NCBI GenBank assembly: GCA_019828595.1
Contig: JAHQRK010000018.1
Span: 124,001 to 188,000, forward strand
Reading direction: 5' to 3'
Length of the DNA: 64,000 bases
Source of the DNA: Aphanomyces cochlioides
Lineage: Eukaryota > Oomycota > Saprolegniomycetes > Saprolegniales > Verrucalvaceae
The position numbers and the translations under genes are program-made. Of the stretch, positions 34,195 through 44,291 are shown one piece after another. The first letter of the stretch is position 1, and every line of letters starts with the position of its first letter. The notes below the pieces were generated by a model. It was not told the DNA's origin. It saw only the letters and a program-made list of their open reading frames with translations, and did not search any database.

Positions 34195-37100
34195 ATGGCG
34201 TCAGACTTTGGCGAGAAATCGATGGGCGCTCTCGTGTGGGTGCCCCACACGACAGAAGTATGGAAAAAAGCGCAGATTGTACAGAAAGTGTCCGACACAT
34301 CGGTGGAAGTGCGCTTTGTCTCGGACGGAGTCGAGTATGACCCGGAAGAAGGCCAAACCAAGACATACGACGTGCGAGAGATCGCAAAATTGGCCGGGGA
34401 AGTGTCGGCCACCGCCATGCCGATCTGTAATACGTTTGAAAAACTCGGCGTGGAAGACATGTGCACACTCAACCACCTGCATGAACCTGCTGTGCTGAAA
34501 AATCTTCAACTCCGCCACGCCCAATTTGTACCATATACCTACACGGGCCAAATTTGTATTGCCGTCAACCCATACAAATGGCTCGATCTCTATCGCAAGG
34601 AATTGTACCCCGAATACTTGAATCAGCCTCGCAATGAATTGCCCCCACATCCATTTGCACTCTCCTCGAGTGCATACATCGACATGAACAAGAACGGTAT
34701 CGAACAGAGTATTTTGGTCAGTGGTGAGTCTGGTGCTGGTAAAACCGAGACGGTCAAAATTATGATGAACCACTTGGCGTCCATCTCGGGCGGTGGAGAC
34801 CATGGGTCCCTCGTCATTGACCAAATCCTCAAGTCAAATCCTCTCCTTGAAGCCTTTGGTAACGCCAAGACCAAGCGCAATGATAACAGTAGTCGCTTCG
34901 GCAAGTTCGCACAATTGCAATTCAATGCCGAAGGTCTCCTGGTCGGTGCCCGATGCGAAACCTATTTGTTGGAAAAGAGTCGTGTCGTCGGCCAAGCTCA
35001 TGGAGAACGAAATTACCACATCTTTCACCAAGTTTTCTCGCTTGCCGAAGAACTCAAGCGTGAACTATTCATCGAAGGATCCGTGTCCGACTATGCATTC
35101 GTCAAAGTTGGTGCTGGATCCCGAGTTGACAACACAGACGACTCGGTGTTTTTGCAAGAAACCAAGGTGGCCATGGACACGATCGGTATCGATGCTCGTG
35201 AACAGCGCGGCATTTTTGAAATCGTCAGTTCGATTTTGAACTTGGGTGAAATCGTCTTCAAGGCTGAAACGACAGAAAAGTGCTCCTTGCAATCCTTGAA
35301 CAAGGTGGAAGCCGTGGCCAAATTGCTCCAAACCAAATCAGAAGCTCTTGAAGCCACTTTGACCCATCGCACGATGGCTGCTCGCGGCGAAACTTTTACG
35401 ATTCCCCTCAGTGCTGACCAAGCCGCTGACTTGCGCGATGCGTTTGCCAAGGGTATTTATTCCCAGCTCTTTGACTGGCTTGTGACGCGTATCAACCGCG
35501 CCATCTGCAGTACACGCAATGTCAAGCACCACATTGGTTTGTTGGATATCTTTGGTTTTGAATCGTTCGACCACAATGGCTTCGAGCAATTGTGCATCAA
35601 CTATGCCAACGAAAAGCTTCAGCAAAAGTTCAACAGCGACATTTTCAAGACTGTTCAAGCGGAATACGTCCAAGAAGGTATTCCGTTGGAATTGGTCTCG
35701 TTCGAAGACAATCAACCAATCTTGGATCTCATCGAAGGTCGCCTTGGTGTGATTGAATTGCTCAAGGAAACGGGTGTCTTGGCCAAGGGTACGGATGCCA
35801 TGTTTGTGAGCAAAGTGGTCGCCGCGGCTGCCGACCACAAGAATTTTGAAAAAGTGCGCACGAACCCAATGCGATTCAAGATTATCCACTATGCTGGTGA
35901 AGTGACGTATGATGGCGACAAGTTTTTGGAAAAGAACAAGGACACTCTTCCTGTGGATTTGTTGGAACTCTTGGCTTCGAGCGAGTCCTCTTTCATTCGT
36001 GACGTGTTCCCTGATTTGGCTAGTCCAAAGTCAAAGAACGGCAAACCTTCATCTCGCAAGGGTGGTGGATTCTTGGTCGGTGCCACAATTGCCAACTCGT
36101 TCAAGAAGCAATTGGGTGAACTTATGGAACAAATTGCCAAGACAACGACGCAATACGTTCGCTGCATCAAACCCAATGCCAACAAGAGTGGCAGCGAATT
36201 CGATCGTCAAATGGTTGTTGACCAACTGCGTTGTGCCGGTGTGATTGCAGCCATTCGCATCAGTCGTGCTGCCTTTCCCAATCGTCTTACTTTGGTCGAA
36301 TTTGCCCGTCGTTTCGACATTATCTGCCCCTCGAAGCTTCGTCACGCTGAACCTGCTGTCATGGTTTTGGGCCTTTTGGAAAAGCTGGGAATCTCTGAAA
36401 CATCAACTCAAAATTCCCGATTTGCCATTGGTAAGTCGAAGGTGTACTTCAGTTCTGGTCTGCTCCAACACTTGGAAGACCAACGATCAGTGGTTTTGCG
36501 CAAGCAAGCTACGTTGATCCAAACACACATGCGTGGCTATGTCAAGCGAAAGCAATTCTTGGCCATGAAGGCGTCCGCCAAGTTGGTGCAAGCTGTGTAC
36601 CGCATGCACATGCGCTACAAGCGATTCCGAGTCATGAAGCGTGGTACGATTCGTTTGCAATCCCGCGTCCGTGGTGTGATAGCTCGCCGTCGATTCCGCG
36701 TGGCTTTGGCAAAGGAACGCCAACGTCAATTGGAATTGAAGCGCGCTGCTGAAGCAAAGGCACGTGCTGCTGCTCTTAAGGCAGCGGAGGAAGAAAAGGC
36801 TCTTGCTGCTGCCGCCGCCGCTGCGGCTTTGAACAACAATTCTCACAACAACCAAATGGATGAAGAAGAGCCTGTTGAAACGAGCTCTGAAGGCAGCGAT
36901 GGTGATCGCATGTCTGCTGCTTCTCAAAGCATCCTTGCTTCTGCTGCTGCTCGTGTCGCAGAAGCCGAAGCTGCTGCTGTTGAAGCTCAAAAGGCAGCAA
37001 TGGCTGCGTTGACCCACAACCGTGTGATCCAAGCCGAAAATGAAGCTTTGCGTGCCAAGATGGCTGCGTACGTGGCGGAACATGCTGATGCTGAATTGTT

Positions 37101-37680
37101 GCGTGAAAACGAACGCTTGAAGCACCAAGTGCTAACTCTCCAAAGCAAATTGGTCCGAGCCCAAGAAGTGTCGCTCATCTCCGCCAAGGTTGTCGACAGC
37201 CGCTTGACTTTCCGCGAAGGTCGTCAATTTGTCGAGTACAAGTTGCAAATTGAAACCAACAACCGCGGCACTCTCTTTGTGTGGCATCGCTACAGCACGT
37301 TCCGAAACTTGGCCACGACGCTTCAGACCAAGAACGGATACAGACGGAAGGACATTCCAGACTTGCCGAACAAGCAATTGTTTGGCTCGCTCTCGGACAA
37401 GATCATCCAAGAGCGTATTCAAAAGTTGAACGAATTTTTGGAAGCCGCGACCAACACGGATTACCTCCAATGGGGTATTCGTGTCGATCAAGATACGTGT
37501 GTGTACAAGCGCCGCACGCGCAGCTCGTCTGGCGCTGATCGTGAATCCATGCGAGTGGATATGCGTGAAAGTATGGTGTCAACTGTTGCATCCTCGGATG
37601 CCCCATCGCCACGGGAGTCGTCTCGTCAATCGTTTTCCCTCCGTGACTCGATTTTCGGCGGCGGACGTCGCAAGTCGTAG
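34195..37680 (+). CDS. PX-tailed unconventional myosin, copy 1 (1161 aa)
   Basis: This is an actin-based motor with a phosphoinositide-binding tail, expected to move or tether membranes. The start at 34195 (MASDFG) matches the length of the second copy; an upstream ATG at 34117 is not shared. The motor has P-loop GESGAGKT (177-184), switch I NDNSSRFGK (229-237), switch II DIFGFESF (451-458) and RCIKPN (656-661). Three IQ-like motifs (IQTHMRGYVKRKQF and two more) span about 774-845. A short Ala/Glu/Lys coiled coil, an Ala run and an acidic linker follow. The PX domain (about 992-1108) has RYSTF and the signature LQWGIRVDQDTCVYK. The tail is Ser-rich. Myosins with a C-terminal PX are known from oomycetes (class XXX-like; the class number is my inference). 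The gene is intronless. Confidence 0.93.
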   Translation: MASDFGEKSMGALVWVPHTTEVWKKAQIVQKVSDTSVEVRFVSDGVEYDPEEGQTKTYDVREIAKLAGEVSATAMPICNTFEKLGVEDMCTLNHLHEPAVLKNLQLRHAQFVPYTYTGQICIAVNPYKWLDLYRKELYPEYLNQPRNELPPHPFALSSSAYIDMNKNGIEQSILVSGESGAGKTETVKIMMNHLASISGGGDHGSLVIDQILKSNPLLEAFGNAKTKRNDNSSRFGKFAQLQFNAEGLLVGARCETYLLEKSRVVGQAHGERNYHIFHQVFSLAEELKRELFIEGSVSDYAFVKVGAGSRVDNTDDSVFLQETKVAMDTIGIDAREQRGIFEIVSSILNLGEIVFKAETTEKCSLQSLNKVEAVAKLLQTKSEALEATLTHRTMAARGETFTIPLSADQAADLRDAFAKGIYSQLFDWLVTRINRAICSTRNVKHHIGLLDIFGFESFDHNGFEQLCINYANEKLQQKFNSDIFKTVQAEYVQEGIPLELVSFEDNQPILDLIEGRLGVIELLKETGVLAKGTDAMFVSKVVAAAADHKNFEKVRTNPMRFKIIHYAGEVTYDGDKFLEKNKDTLPVDLLELLASSESSFIRDVFPDLASPKSKNGKPSSRKGGGFLVGATIANSFKKQLGELMEQIAKTTTQYVRCIKPNANKSGSEFDRQMVVDQLRCAGVIAAIRISRAAFPNRLTLVEFARRFDIICPSKLRHAEPAVMVLGLLEKLGISETSTQNSRFAIGKSKVYFSSGLLQHLEDQRSVVLRKQATLIQTHMRGYVKRKQFLAMKASAKLVQAVYRMHMRYKRFRVMKRGTIRLQSRVRGVIARRRFRVALAKERQRQLELKRAAEAKARAAALKAAEEEKALAAAAAAAALNNNSHNNQMDEEEPVETSSEGSDGDRMSAASQSILASAAARVAEAEAAAVEAQKAAMAALTHNRVIQAENEALRAKMAAYVAEHADAELLRENERLKHQVLTLQSKLVRAQEVSLISAKVVDSRLTFREGRQFVEYKLQIETNNRGTLFVWHRYSTFRNLATTLQTKNGYRRKDIPDLPNKQLFGSLSDKIIQERIQKLNEFLEAATNTDYLQWGIRVDQDTCVYKRRTRSSSGADRESMRVDMRESMVSTVASSDAPSPRESSRQSFSLRDSIFGGGRRKS

Positions 37681-39055
37681 ATTTACAGGTCTGATTTTTA
37701 ATATATAAAATACCGTTGGTCTTTTTTCACTCATGCATTCGTCCTGTGGTCAACGCGGCGAGAACCTTGACAAGTTTGCCAGAGAAGGTGGCGTCGCAGA
37801 GAACACAGACGCTGATGAAGAGACGTTCCTTGTCTGTGTGCCTTCCTTGTGGGCCTTTGCCGACTGAGTTCGTTTGAACTGATCGAGTTGTTTCTTGAGG
37901 AGTTTGCCATTGCCAAGATTGGCGGCTGATGTTGCTGCGAGAGTATGAGTTCTGGTTGTTTTCGTGACGGCCATGCTCGCCACAGTCCGGAGTCGTTTCT
38001 TCTGGTCCAGCACTGCATGACACCATGGATACAATTGAGACGGCGGCGACGATTTGGCCGGCCCAATGTACGACGCTGTCGACAAAGTGGACAAGACTTT
38101 CGGGCGCATGAATTTTCAACAAAGTCCGCAGTGTCAATAAGACCACGTTAGACTTGAGCTGAGGACGGCAATGGTTTTGCAAAGTTGTTCGAAGATGGGA
38201 GACACGATTTGTTCCGCACAGAATTGGATGCTCTCCTCGGTTGATCACGAAGAAAGCCCCACGACGACAGATCGATGCTTAGAGATAATGAGCATGATAT
38301 GATGATCTCTGTCGTCCAACTAGCTCCTGTGGCGGTTGAGCTTGTCGATGTCGTTTCAACTGACCAGGAAGGATACTGGAGCAATCAATCCTTCGCTCAT
38401 CAAAGTTCGACCTCTCAACGAAGAAATGTTCGGCCATGTGCACAATGCAAGGCGCTTCAGCATGTTTCAAACCCTGCTGGCTTTGAATTGACGCCATGAA
38501 GTTTAAATGACAGCATTGCACCAATCGTCGTGGTTGCACAGTCATCGACATAAAATTGCTCGAGGTATTGCTGGCGGTTCTTCGTCCCACCCATGTACCC
38601 CACGTGGAAGGGTTTGCTTCCATCAGTATTGTTTGCATTGTTCGTTTGCTTCAATTTGTCGTTGGCAGGAGCCAAACCGAGTCATTGGTCCTTGGCGTGG
38701 ATGTGCACCGAAACGATCCCCAATCGTTCGATGAACTTGATCATGATTGGTGTCGTACACATGCAGGCAGGGTGTCGATTGCATGCCGAGGATATCTTCA
38801 TCCACCCCCTCCCCCCGTGTCATCGGATCTATTTCTTCGTGTAACGTCATTACTCGGCGAATCAGGCGCACAATAGTTACCACAGGAAAGACTCAAGCCA
38901 TGATCTTCTTCCATGCCTTGGCGTTGATACTGTATTTCTCGTGCCTTGCAATTATTTTGATGAAAATATGAATAGATGATTCACTTCACAAATTTCTGAT
39001 CAAAACTCGGCTTCGCGTTGAATAGTCATTTCTGGTTGCAACGGTGGGTTTGACC
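37681..39055. other. Region between PX-myosin and three-PX gene
   Basis: No confident gene. On the minus strand a basic 119-residue frame (37750-38109, KLLKKQLDQFKR) overlaps a 173-residue frame (37727-38248) ending CVLCDATFSGKLVKVLAAL. One may be the remains of a real gene, but neither is recognised. Further minus frames at 38279-38883 look coding-like in patches and change frame, so a decayed multi-exon gene is possible. Confidence 0.3.
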
Positions 39056-40264
39056 ATGGGACAAGATGAAAATGCAGTGCTGATATCGATCGTGTCGGCT
39101 GAAGTTGTCGATAGCCGCGTGACGGCATCGAAAGATGGCATCCCGAGGATGGAATTCAAGCTGGACATTTGGACTGATCGACGTGGCCAGCTGTCAGTAT
39201 GGCACAAGGCCAAAACCTTTCTCAATCTCTGGACAACGTTGACCATTCAGCAGTTGCATCAAGGCCTTAGTCCATTCGACTATCCCAGAGACGACGTCCC
39301 AACGATCGAACAGATCAACCACTTTTTGCGCCAAGCCATGGAGTCGAGTTTGGAATGGGGCATTCGAGTCGATGCCGCTACCGTCGTTTACAAAGTGAAT
39401 CAAGCCATGGACAATCACCCCCGCTCTTCGTCATCGATGATCAACCGTGACTCTTCCGTTGTTTCACACGATGATCAATCGACGCCAGCGGAAATGACAC
39501 TTGTAAGGGCCAAGGTCGACGATTTTCGAGTTCAAACCACACATTCTGGAACGCCAGACGCACACGAATACATTCAATACTGTGTCTCCATCGATACAGC
39601 AGATCATGGCTCTCTACAAGTATGGAGGCGATATTCTACATTTCAAGATTTAGCAGAGTCGTTGGCGATGAGGGACGAGTTGCCTCCGTTGGACTTGCAG
39701 CCATCACAATTGGTTGGCACCATGATTCATCAACGACTTGATCTGCTCAACCAATTTCTCGAAAAAGCGACCACAGATCCCAAGTTGGAATGGGGCATCC
39801 GAATAGACAATGAAAGATGCGTGTTCAAATTGGCATCCACACCACCAAATGAGTTCAATGAAGAACCCCTACAACTCTTGGTGAAATCTCAGCCAGAAAG
39901 CCATCAAGTCTCGCTTATATCCGTGGCAGTTAAAGGCTATCGAGTCAGTCGAAAAAACGAGCAAGGGGCGTATTCGATCAAGTATAACGCACAATTGGAG
40001 TGTCTCTCCAACATTCACGGGTTGGTCACGTATTCAATATGGCGAAAGTACTCAACTTTCCAAGAATTGGAGAATTCGCTCAACTTGGGCGGCAATTCTC
40101 GACTGAGTGACCCTGCAGAGACAATTCGCCACGACAAGGCACTCATTGAGAAACGAATTGTCAAGTTAAATCAATTCCTGGAATTTATTTCCACCACAGA
40201 TGAATTGGAGTGGGGCATTCGAGTCGACGAGGAAACCACGGTGTACAAGCGGCGAGTTGTTTGA
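39056..40264 (+). CDS. Protein with three tandem PX domains (402 aa)
   Basis: It consists almost entirely of three PX modules, each about 110 residues. Each ends in the same phrase as the myosin PX: LEWGIRVDAATVVYK, LEWGIRIDNERCVFK and LEWGIRVDEETTVYK. Modules 2 and 3 keep the phosphoinositide-binding pattern (RRYSTF, RKYSTF). Module 1 has HKAKTF in that place and so probably does not bind lipid. There are no membrane segments or other domains. The ATG at 39056 is preceded in frame by a GTG only. It lies 1.4 kb downstream of the PX-myosin in the same orientation. The shared signature suggests the protein arose by copying the myosin tail and triplicating it. Likely role: an endomembrane adaptor. 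Confidence 0.85.
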   Translation: MGQDENAVLISIVSAEVVDSRVTASKDGIPRMEFKLDIWTDRRGQLSVWHKAKTFLNLWTTLTIQQLHQGLSPFDYPRDDVPTIEQINHFLRQAMESSLEWGIRVDAATVVYKVNQAMDNHPRSSSSMINRDSSVVSHDDQSTPAEMTLVRAKVDDFRVQTTHSGTPDAHEYIQYCVSIDTADHGSLQVWRRYSTFQDLAESLAMRDELPPLDLQPSQLVGTMIHQRLDLLNQFLEKATTDPKLEWGIRIDNERCVFKLASTPPNEFNEEPLQLLVKSQPESHQVSLISVAVKGYRVSRKNEQGAYSIKYNAQLECLSNIHGLVTYSIWRKYSTFQELENSLNLGGNSRLSDPAETIRHDKALIEKRIVKLNQFLEFISTTDELEWGIRVDEETTVYKRRVV

Positions 40265-40450
40265 TCGTCTGAAGTAATTGATACCGCCCAGATGCAGAGG
40301 TATTTGCAATTGGACACAAAACAGCCCAAGCAATGGTGTCCTTTTGCACCTGCTATTCGCGGATATTTCTCCATCGTGCTCTATATCTGCCTTAATTAAA
40401 CGATTGTTTTGAATATGTCTCGACCTCTCGAGCAACGAGTAAACGTATAT

Positions 40451-40900
40451 TTAATGCTGTAATTCGATGAACCAAAGAGAATGCATGACATTGGACTCAT
40501 TGTCTTTTCCGTCATACCCAGGATTGTCTGGCGGACGACGCAAAATACAGGCGACACCGGGGAACTTGCTGCGTCGGTGTTCGACATAAATGGATTCTCT
40601 GAAATCGAAGTTCTCTTCAGTTGTTACATTTGCATCACAAATTGCTCTGGTGGTATTTCGCGAAATTCTTGTATGAAAGGATCCTGGCAATTCAACGATG
40701 AAGATGATTCCATCCTTCCATTGCATTCTTTGCGACTTAGGTGCTAGATTATCAGCTGTAACGTATCACTCACCGTTCATTTGGAGAAAAAATCAATACC
40801 GACGTCGATGTTTGTCGAATTGAGTGGAGTCTCAACACACGTGAAATCCGTCTTGTGGATCGGGTTCATACGATGTAGCCTTCCTCTCGCACGGCTGATT
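40451..40900 (-). pseudogene. Decayed copy (c) of the clustered unknown/PD-(D/E)XK-like protein
   Basis: Minus-strand fragments match the intact copy at 43239-44063: RMNPIHKTDF..VETPLNSTN (near 40870-40810), then MQWKDGIIFIVELPGSFH (near 40726), then a SIYVEHR piece. The central part with PDSSFG and the GEFHTLKIE strand is missing, and stops interrupt the sequence. It is a relic of a third tandem copy. Confidence 0.6.
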
Positions 40901-41214
40901 GTGGGTGGCATAGACGGAAAAATGCTATGCCAATATTCCTGTGGCTGCTTCCCTTGTGATGTAGTCTTGATTCAAATATGATGATACATACTTGATTGGG
41001 CAGGTATCAGCGCATCGTCGCATAGCAGTCGCCGCGAGAAATATGTAATAATCGCATTAACTAGCACACTTGAGCTAAGTGGGAAGAGATAGACGCAATA
41101 TTTGATCTTGAACATGATGGTGTTGTGTCGAAGGAAATTTAGAGGGAGACCTAGAAGGTCATTAACGCAAGATGAATTAAGAACCGTGTAATTGTGTGCA
41201 CGTGCTGTTCCTAT

Positions 41215-41950
41215 ATTGAAATGGAGCCACATTACATCTTGAACATCGAATGATTCAAACCACGCACTGCAGATTTGGAGCTTGAGAGAGCATTTAACGG
41301 CTTGGTCAGGAAACCATTTCAAATCGCACAGTGCCTAAGTGCAGAGCCAAAAATGCGGAGACCACCTTCACAAGTGCCATTTCCGTAATTTCTAGGAAGG
41401 GAATATTCTGTACTTTTCGTCGACCATGATTCATCCAATTTGACTTGTGTGTTCAAATTTGCTGTTTTAATTGCGGAGTCACTCGATGAGTTGGCCAAAT
41501 GGCTGGCTTCTTCTTCGAACATGGCCAGCTCCGGGACACTCTGACGTCGATTTTTAGCTTTCGTACTTCTATCTTGGAAGAGTCGTTCTTTCGAATGTTG
41601 AACATATCAAGCATCAGTGTTTGCAAAGCTGTTTGAAATGGGAGTCAGATTTGATCCATGTGAACAGTAAGGAAGCTGCGACTATTTGATCATTCTATCA
41701 GTGCCAACTAGACATGGGTCGTTCGCTGTGATTAATTCTCACTTCACATCGTTGTAGCCTAATGGCATGTGCATTGCTGGAACTTTTAGATCTTTTCTCT
41801 GGTTGCATTCTAAATACCAATTCATCAGGCGCTGGACCAACCTGTGAGGAAGTTATGGACAAGAAAGGGAAATTCAGTTGAAATGAAGACATATGCGCCG
41901 TTCACTGCCGACTCTCTCTGTCGACATTGATCGAGGACAAGAAAAATATG
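41215..41950 (-). pseudogene. Further relic of the same family
   Basis: A minus-strand fragment with CSAWFESFDVQD (near 41270-41240) matches the C-terminal RSAWYESSRVQD of the intact copy. The sequence between 41300 and 41950 has no continuous frame. I infer a separate truncated copy. Confidence 0.4.
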
Positions 41951-41954
41951 TTAT

Positions 41955-42120
41955 TGGTGCCTAAAGAGCAATCAAACATATTTTGAAAGAGCGTGCTTCT
42001 TATCGTGGTTTAGAATGGCACGACATTGCCATGACGATTCCATTCAAGCCATGCAGTGCGGATGGCGGAAATGCGACGTTAGGATCAGCGAAACCAATCG
42101 AAGAGGCGCGCCTTGACCGA
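41955..42120. repeat. Left arm of a 166-bp inverted repeat
   Basis: Near-identical in reverse to 42424-42589, with a 303-bp spacer. The minus strand of this arm carries the expected C-terminal part (FADPNVAFP) of copy b in the normal direction. This arm is therefore the original and the right arm is the inverted insertion. Confidence 0.85.
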
Positions 42121-42423
42121 GGGCGAGAAGGCGACGTGAATCTAACGTCACCACTGTCGCTACCGTTATATCCATAACTGGAACGTCTTGAGCTGCAGCT
42201 GCTCCGACAACACCTCCAAATTCTCCGATAGTGTGGAGTTTAAATTCGCGAAAGTGAAAGTGTGGTGTGACGCGGACGCAAAGGACGTAGGCCACACCAG
42301 GGAAAGTGGCCCAATGGTCGGCTTTTTCATTCAAGGTAGTCCAGCCACGGGATACACCAACTTCAATCTTGAGTGTGTGGAACTCACCCCAATCTAAAAT
42401 TGGGATCTATGAAAAAGGCGACG

Positions 42424-42589
42424 TCGGTCAAGGCGCGCCTCTTCGATTGGCTTCGCTGATCCTAACGTCGCATTTCCGCCATCCGCACTGCATGGCTTGA
42501 ATGGAATCGTCATGGCAATGTCGTGCCATTCTAAACCACGATAAGAAGCACGCTCTTTCGAAATATGTTTGATTGCTCTTTCGGCACCA
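42424..42589. repeat. Right arm of the 166-bp inverted repeat
   Basis: Pairs with 41955-42120; only a few mismatches were seen. It sits inside copy b and breaks its frame. Confidence 0.85.
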
Positions 42590-43238
42590 AGCGAGTCCGT
42601 CCAAACGAGGAATCTGTCTCCTTTCGGTCGATAAACTCGACATACGTAGCTGCTCTCGGTTTGAGGTGGTCTTCTTCCGTACCAGTGGTTCACGTATCGC
42701 TTTGCTTATGTCAGATATTGTGCTCTCGTGAATTTTTCCAGGCAGTGAGACGATGTATATCGTTCCATTACGCCATTGCATTGTTTTCGACAAAAGAGCC
42801 TGATTGTACAATGCGAGATACTTCTTCCAATCTGACTTCGAAGTTGGGCAGACTGCAACACCAATTTCCATGTTGGTCGACAAGAGGGCAGCCTCAACTT
42901 GTTTCATATCCAGGTTGCGGATAGCATTGTTGATATGGCGAACTGGAAGCGTGCGGGGTTGTATTTCAGTGTGGATGGCCTCGAAACCATAGGCAACACT
43001 CATTGTCGCTTGCTCAGGTGCCCTTGGTTCCAATTTCGCAATCATGATAGTATATTGTCGTCGGTTGTCTGCTCCTTCGCTGTGCAATAGAGTATGTACC
43101 GTTGAACATTTGGATGTGGTATTCGACTTGCCAAGCTTTGAACAAGACTTATGTAATAACGGACGAGCTACAACAGCAGGTACTGCATTCGTACACGACA
43201 ATGTCGGTCACGGATTTCCAAATTATCAAATATTCAGA

Positions 43239-44063
43239 TTAAAAGGATACCACATCACCATCTTGAACACGAGATGATTCATACCACGCACTGCGGATCT
43301 GGGGTAAGAGAGCAAATGAGACGCTTGGATCGGCGAAACCATGCGGGAGGAGAGGGTCTTGAGCGAGAGCAAGAAGATGACGTGAATCCATTGTCACCAT
43401 TGTTGTTTCTGTAATATCAAGGATGGGATTGTCTCTCGATATCGACGCTCTCATAGTGCCTCCACATTGTCCGACCGCGTGCAGCTTGAATTCGCGTTGT
43501 TCAATATTCGGTGTGACGCGGATGCAAAGAATGTAGGTGACACCAGGGAATGTGGCCCAATGATCAGCTCTTTCGTCCAACAAGGTCCAGCCACGGGATA
43601 CACCGATTTCAATTTTGAGCGTGTGAAATTCCCCCCAGCATAGATTTGGAGGACGTGCCACCCCAACGTTTCGGGTCGGTCCGAAAGAGGAATCTGGCTC
43701 CGTTCGGTCGATAGATTCGACATATGTAGACCCTCTGGGCTTGAGATGATCTTTGTCCGTTCTTGTCGCTTTACGGACTGCTTCAGTGATGTTGCAAGAC
43801 AAGCTTTCATGAAGGCACCCTGGTAGCTCAACGATGTAGACAATTCCGGCGCGCCATAGCATGGCTCGTGACATTAGTGCTTGTTTCTCGGATGTGAGAT
43901 ATCGCTCCCAGTCAGCTTTGGAAGCTTGGCAAACCTCAACGCCCATGTCCCTGTTCGTCGAGTAGAGCGCAGTCTCAACATGCTTGGAGTCCATCTTGCG
44001 GAGGGCATCGTTGATACGGTGGATCGGATTTATACGAGGTGGTGTTCTAGTCGCTTGGCTCAT
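43239..44063 (-). CDS. Unknown protein, possible Uma2/PD-(D/E)XK-like fold (274 aa), intact copy (a)
   Basis: This is a single open frame with an ATG start. The central region has YIVELPGCLHES (76-87), then EPDSSFGP (122-129), then a buried-looking strand LKIEIGVS (149-156). About 20 residues later comes WATFPGVTYILCIRV. The PD...E.G.S...GV.Y.L.I order resembles Uma2-type PD-(D/E)XK nuclease folds found in bacteria and, as diverged relatives, in fungi and oomycetes. The usual Lys is not evident, so activity is doubtful. There are no membrane segments or signal peptide. At least three decayed relatives lie immediately downstream, so it belongs to a locally duplicating family. The function is not established. 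Confidence 0.6.
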   Translation of the reverse strand: MSQATRTPPRINPIHRINDALRKMDSKHVETALYSTNRDMGVEVCQASKADWERYLTSEKQALMSRAMLWRAGIVYIVELPGCLHESLSCNITEAVRKATRTDKDHLKPRGSTYVESIDRTEPDSSFGPTRNVGVARPPNLCWGEFHTLKIEIGVSRGWTLLDERADHWATFPGVTYILCIRVTPNIEQREFKLHAVGQCGGTMRASISRDNPILDITETTMVTMDSRHLLALAQDPLLPHGFADPSVSFALLPQIRSAWYESSRVQDGDVVSF

Positions 44064-44291
44064 TGTTGGCGGCAGTGATAGTTCAAAGAGTTATCTGACC
44101 CCCTTTCAGTCTCTCACGGATTCAACTTCAAAATGTAAGCAAACATGACATAATATTCTTGATTGGATGATTCTGCAGAAACAGTCCATCCAGAGAATTC
44201 TGAAATTCCCAACGGGAGAAAATACGTAGCAGACGTTTTCTGAAAATATATACTACCTGGGCGAAGAGTGTTCAATGCGAGGAGTAAATGA

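Larger units (their letters stand above)
41955..43201 (-). pseudogene. Copy (b) of the clustered family, disrupted by an inverted duplication
   Basis: The first half (43201-42590) reads like the intact copy: VRHINNAIRNLD, ALLSTNMEIGVAVC, TIYIVSLPGKIHES. It is then interrupted by an inverted copy of its own C-terminal segment (42424-42589). After that the central part resumes in another frame (KADHWATFPGVAYVLCVRV, near 42320). It is broken and unlikely to be functional. Transcription through the repeat could give a fold-back RNA. Confidence 0.65.

Noticed and set aside
35338..35889. Long antisense frames within both myosins (for example 183 codons here and 60536-61087)
   Set aside because: They are mirror frames of the conserved motor codons and appear in both copies only because the DNA is nearly identical.
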